Positions 5,937 through 8,520 of a stretch of DNA of 8,520 nucleotides are shown here, in pieces. Under the pieces are notes generated by a model. The model saw nothing but the letters and a program-made list of their open reading frames with translations. It was not told the origin of the DNA and did not search any database. The DNA comes from Thermotogaceae bacterium (GTDB lineage: Bacteria; Thermotogota; Thermotogae; B21-G9; HyVt-16), in the NCBI GenBank assembly GCA_011043375.1, contig DQYP01000100.1:1-8520 (forward strand). The letters are read 5' to 3'. The position numbers were made by a program, and so were the translations under genes. How positions within the stretch are numbered: position 1 is the stretch's first letter; each line of letters begins with the position of its first letter.

Positions 5937-7130
5937 ATGTCAATAGAAAAAAAATTAGAGAATGTAGGACTTGGGACAAAGTCTGTTTGGAGTGGTGAAA
6001 CAGAACTGTTTTATCAGGGTGCAACGCAAGTGCCCATAGTACAAAATGCGACTTTTGGTTATAGGGATATTGATATATGGTATGATGTGGCCACCGAGAA
6101 AAAAGAAGGCCATATCTACAGCAGGAATACGAACCCTACACTGCATGTTTTTGAAGAAAAAATGCGTATTCTGGAAGATGCAGAAGCAGCAACAAGTTTT
6201 GCAACAGGAATGGCAGCCATTAGCAATACGCTGTTCACTTTACTTTCGCCAAATGATCGTGTTGTTTCGGTAAAAGATACTTATGGTGGCACAAGTAAAA
6301 TATTCATGGAGTTTCTCCCGCGCTTCAATGTAAATGTAGAACTATGTGAAACAACAGATTATGACGCAATAGAAAAAGAAATCAAAAAAGGTTGCCAGGT
6401 GGTTTACATGGAAACTCCAACAAATCCTACACTAAAAATAATGGATTTAAAACGCCTTATCAAAGCAGCTCACGCTCAAGGTGCAATTGTGGTTGTTGAC
6501 AATACATTTGCAACACCCGTAAACCAGAAACCTATTAGCCTGGGTGCCGACCTGGTTCTTCACAGTGCAACTAAATTCCTGGGAGGCCACGCTGATGCGA
6601 TGGGTGGAATAGTTTGTGGCAAAAAAGATTTGGTTAAACGGATTTACCATTTCCGTGAAATAAATGGGGCTACCCTGGGGCCTATGTCTGCATTCCTTTT
6701 AATAAGAGGACTTAAAACTCTTGAATTACGAATCCATAAGCATAATGATAATGCAATGGAATTGGCTAAATACCTTCAAACACACCCAAAAGTAGAAAGT
6801 GTAAATTACCCTGGCCTTGAATCTCACCTAAATCATAAGATTGCAAAAGAACAAATGATGGGCTTTGGGGGTGTATTATCTTTTACCCTAAAAGGAGGGT
6901 TTGATTCTGTTAGCAAATTACTTCCCCTGTTACAATTTGCCCACATGGCAGCTCATTTAGGGTCGGTTGACACTATCGTTGGTCCTCCAAAAGTAGCCAG
7001 CCATGTTGAAAATACGCCCGAAGAACGAAAAATGCTCGGCATACCGGAGGGCTTAATCCGTTGTTCGGTCGGTATCGAAAATATTGAAGATATAAAAGCT
7101 GATTTTGAACAGGCATTATCTAAAATATAG
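5937..7130 (+). CDS. Cystathionine gamma-synthase/lyase-family PLP-dependent enzyme (Cys/Met metabolism), exact reaction uncertain
   Basis: This fold-type I PLP enzyme of 397 residues has the normal family length. Visible motifs are YSRNTNPT (61-68; Tyr and Arg reach the phosphate of the neighbouring subunit's PLP), ATGMAAI (89-95, PLP phosphate), DTYGGT (114-119; Tyr116 stacks on PLP), VVDNTFATP (187-194; Asp188 pairs with the pyridine nitrogen) and HSATKFLGGH (209-218; Schiff-base Lys213). The Cys typical of methionine gamma-lyase after YG is Gly118 here, arguing against that activity. The C-terminal substrate segment, usually LGG-E-S then MTH, reads LGSVDTIVGP and VASH, so substrate contacts differ from textbook gamma-synthase, gamma-lyase and beta-lyase. 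Candidate reactions are gamma-replacement on an acyl- or phospho-homoserine, or gamma-elimination. It starts 20 bp after the epimerase and is followed by a strong hairpin, so it is probably the last gene of that unit. Confidence 0.88.
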   Translation: MSIEKKLENVGLGTKSVWSGETELFYQGATQVPIVQNATFGYRDIDIWYDVATEKKEGHIYSRNTNPTLHVFEEKMRILEDAEAATSFATGMAAISNTLFTLLSPNDRVVSVKDTYGGTSKIFMEFLPRFNVNVELCETTDYDAIEKEIKKGCQVVYMETPTNPTLKIMDLKRLIKAAHAQGAIVVVDNTFATPVNQKPISLGADLVLHSATKFLGGHADAMGGIVCGKKDLVKRIYHFREINGATLGPMSAFLLIRGLKTLELRIHKHNDNAMELAKYLQTHPKVESVNYPGLESHLNHKIAKEQMMGFGGVLSFTLKGGFDSVSKLLPLLQFAHMAAHLGSVDTIVGPPKVASHVENTPEERKMLGIPEGLIRCSVGIENIEDIKADFEQALSKI

Positions 7131-7147
7131 AAACTGAAAATTAACAA

Positions 7148-7189
7148 GATGAGAAACAACAATTTGATATGTACTTGTTGTTTCTCATC
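7148..7189 (+). terminator. Perfect 15-bp stem hairpin, probable transcription terminator
   Basis: GATGAGAAACAACAA (7148-7162) is exactly complementary to TTGTTGTTTCTCATC (7175-7189), with a 12-nt loop (7163-7174). It begins 17 nt after the stop of the PLP enzyme and is followed by ATTAATTATTTATT. The tract is T-rich but interrupted, so it is not a classic U-run. It most likely ends the protease-epimerase-PLP enzyme transcript. It could serve both strands, or act as an attenuator or 3'-stabilising hairpin ahead of threonine synthase, whose start lies 30 nt downstream. Confidence 0.7.
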
Positions 7190-7219
7190 ATTAATTATTT
7201 ATTCATATAAGATTTAATT

Positions 7220-8520
7220 ATGGATTCAATCTATTATCATTCTACTAATGGAACAGCAAGACCTGTCACATTCAGCGAGGCATTGCTAAAGGGGCTCGCT
7301 CCTGATAAAGGTCTTTACTTACCTCAGGAAATACCAACATTTTCAAAAAAGGAGATAAGCAGTTTTAGCAGTAAAGAATACTATGAAATAGCATTCGAAA
7401 TAAGCCGCAAATTCCTGAAAGGACAAATTGAAGATAAGGAGTTGTTGTCAATGCTTAAAGAAGCCTATAATTATGATGTTCCACTTGAGCAAGTATATGA
7501 CAACAAATATATAATGCGCCTTGATCAGGGGCCAACAGCCTCATTCAAAGATTTTGCCGCACGAATGATGGGAAGGCTCATGCAGCATTATCTTAAAAAG
7601 GCAAACAGCAAACTGTTGATTTTAACTGCCACCTCAGGAGATACAGGCAGTGCAATTGCAAATGCATTTTATGGTCTGGATAATATAAATGTACTGGTTT
7701 TGTTTCCTGAAAATGAAGTAACCGACAGGCAGCGAAAACAAATGACTACACTTGGGAAAAATATTAAAATATTGTCGCTCGATGGTAAATTTGATGATTG
7801 CCAGGCTTTGGTGAAAGAAGCATTCTCAGATCAGGAATTAGATTACCTGAACTTATCTTCGGCCAACTCCATCAATATTGGCAGATTAATTCCGCAAATT
7901 GTATATTATTTCTACTCATACTCCAGACTAAGAAAAAATGATGGTGTTGAAGTAATTTTCTCAATTCCATCAGGGAATTTTGGGGATATGATGGGTGGAG
8001 TATTGGCAAAGAAAATGGGACTTCCCATAAAGAAATTCATTATTTCTGTTAATGGAAATGACGAATTCCCAATATTCCTGAAAACAGGAAACTACAATAA
8101 GATAGATCCATCGAAAAACTGTATTTCATCTGCCATGAATGTTGGTCACCCGAGCAACCTTGCCCGTCTTGTCGACTTATACAATGGTATTATGAACGAA
8201 AAAGGTGAGATATTAAAGTCGCCTGAAATGGAAAAAATGCGCGAGGATATATTTTCAATTAGTGTTTCTGATACGGAAACGAAAGAAACAATAAAAAAAA
8301 CATATGAACAATACAATGTTCTCCTTGAACCTCACGGAGCAGTTGGCTGGAAAGGCTTAACAGAATATTTAAAACAAAATGAAGCTGATGCGGATAAACT
8401 TTGTATTTCATTGGAAACCGCACATCCGGCTAAATTTCCTGAACAGATAATAGATATATTAGGCTTTGACCCTGAATTACCTGACAGCCTGAAAGGTCTT
8501 GAAAATAAAAAGGAAGACTA
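7220..8520 (+). CDS. thrC: Threonine synthase (3' end at the window edge)
   Basis: This PLP enzyme converts O-phospho-L-homoserine to L-threonine, the last step of threonine biosynthesis. The frame is open for 433 codons to 8518, and the final two bases (TA) could begin a stop codon, so the gene may be essentially complete. E. coli ThrC is of similar length (about 428). The N-terminus has the family pattern YYHSTNGTARPVTFSEAL and LAPDKGLYLP. The PLP lysine is K110 in GPTASFKDFAAR (104-115). PLP phosphate and substrate loops are TATSGDTGSA (136-145), SSANSINIGRL (213-223) and IPSGNFGD (249-256). It lies 89 bp after the PLP-enzyme stop, with a 15-bp-stem hairpin between, so it is probably a separate unit. 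Adjacency to a gamma-synthase-family gene is metabolically sensible, because both families draw on homoserine derivatives. No Shine-Dalgarno is visible. Confidence 0.95.
   Translation, partial: MDSIYYHSTNGTARPVTFSEALLKGLAPDKGLYLPQEIPTFSKKEISSFSSKEYYEIAFEISRKFLKGQIEDKELLSMLKEAYNYDVPLEQVYDNKYIMRLDQGPTASFKDFAARMMGRLMQHYLKKANSKLLILTATSGDTGSAIANAFYGLDNINVLVLFPENEVTDRQRKQMTTLGKNIKILSLDGKFDDCQALVKEAFSDQELDYLNLSSANSINIGRLIPQIVYYFYSYSRLRKNDGVEVIFSIPSGNFGDMMGGVLAKKMGLPIKKFIISVNGNDEFPIFLKTGNYNKIDPSKNCISSAMNVGHPSNLARLVDLYNGIMNEKGEILKSPEMEKMREDIFSISVSDTETKETIKKTYEQYNVLLEPHGAVGWKGLTEYLKQNEADADKLCISLETAHPAKFPEQIIDILGFDPELPDSLKGLENKKED

Noticed and set aside
5937..7130. Methionine gamma-lyase as a firm name
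   Set aside because: The characteristic Cys after the YG of the active-site loop is Gly (YGGT), and the C-terminal substrate segment differs.

Overview
The window looks like part of an AT-rich Bacteroidota chromosome. The evidence is a TonB-dependent receptor with an N-terminal carboxypeptidase-regulatory-like domain, starts that mostly lack a Shine-Dalgarno sequence and sit in A/T-rich leaders, and sequences matching the Bacteroidota promoter pattern (TTTG, about 19 nt, TAnnTTTG). The genus cannot be named from this sequence alone.

Layout. Positions 1-133 hold a CTTTGTG-type imperfect hairpin repeat. On the minus strand, a MurR/RpiR-family regulator (2649-3479) is followed by a TonB-dependent outer-membrane receptor (134-2599). 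A divergent intergenic region (3480-3785) carries repeated TATGCAATATTT sites, a perfect TAnnTTTG element, and a 24-codon reading frame behind an unusually strong Shine-Dalgarno. That frame begins like an M29 aminopeptidase and then stops. On the plus strand follow a CPBP/CAAX-type intramembrane protease (3786-4757), an enolase-superfamily dipeptide epimerase (4804-5916) and a Cys/Met-metabolism PLP enzyme of the cystathionine gamma-synthase family (5937-7130). A hairpin with a perfect 15-bp stem (7148-7189) separates these from threonine synthase (7220 to the window edge, probably complete or one stop codon short).

How the genes may work together (inference). Receptor, divergent regulator and dipeptide epimerase suggest uptake and catabolism of peptides that contain D-amino acids. 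The epimerase keeps the DxD motif that grips a dipeptide's amino terminus. It lacks the arginine that binds glutamate in Ala-Glu epimerases, so a hydrophobic or small-residue dipeptide is more likely than the Ala-Glu unit of peptidoglycan. The regulator's SIS domain has lost the usual Ser/Thr sugar-phosphate motif, which fits a non-sugar effector. The truncated M29-like start suggests that the locus once held, or derives from one that held, an aminopeptidase. The gamma-synthase-family enzyme would act on a released or biosynthetic sulfur or C4 amino acid. Threonine synthase is probably a separate housekeeping unit.
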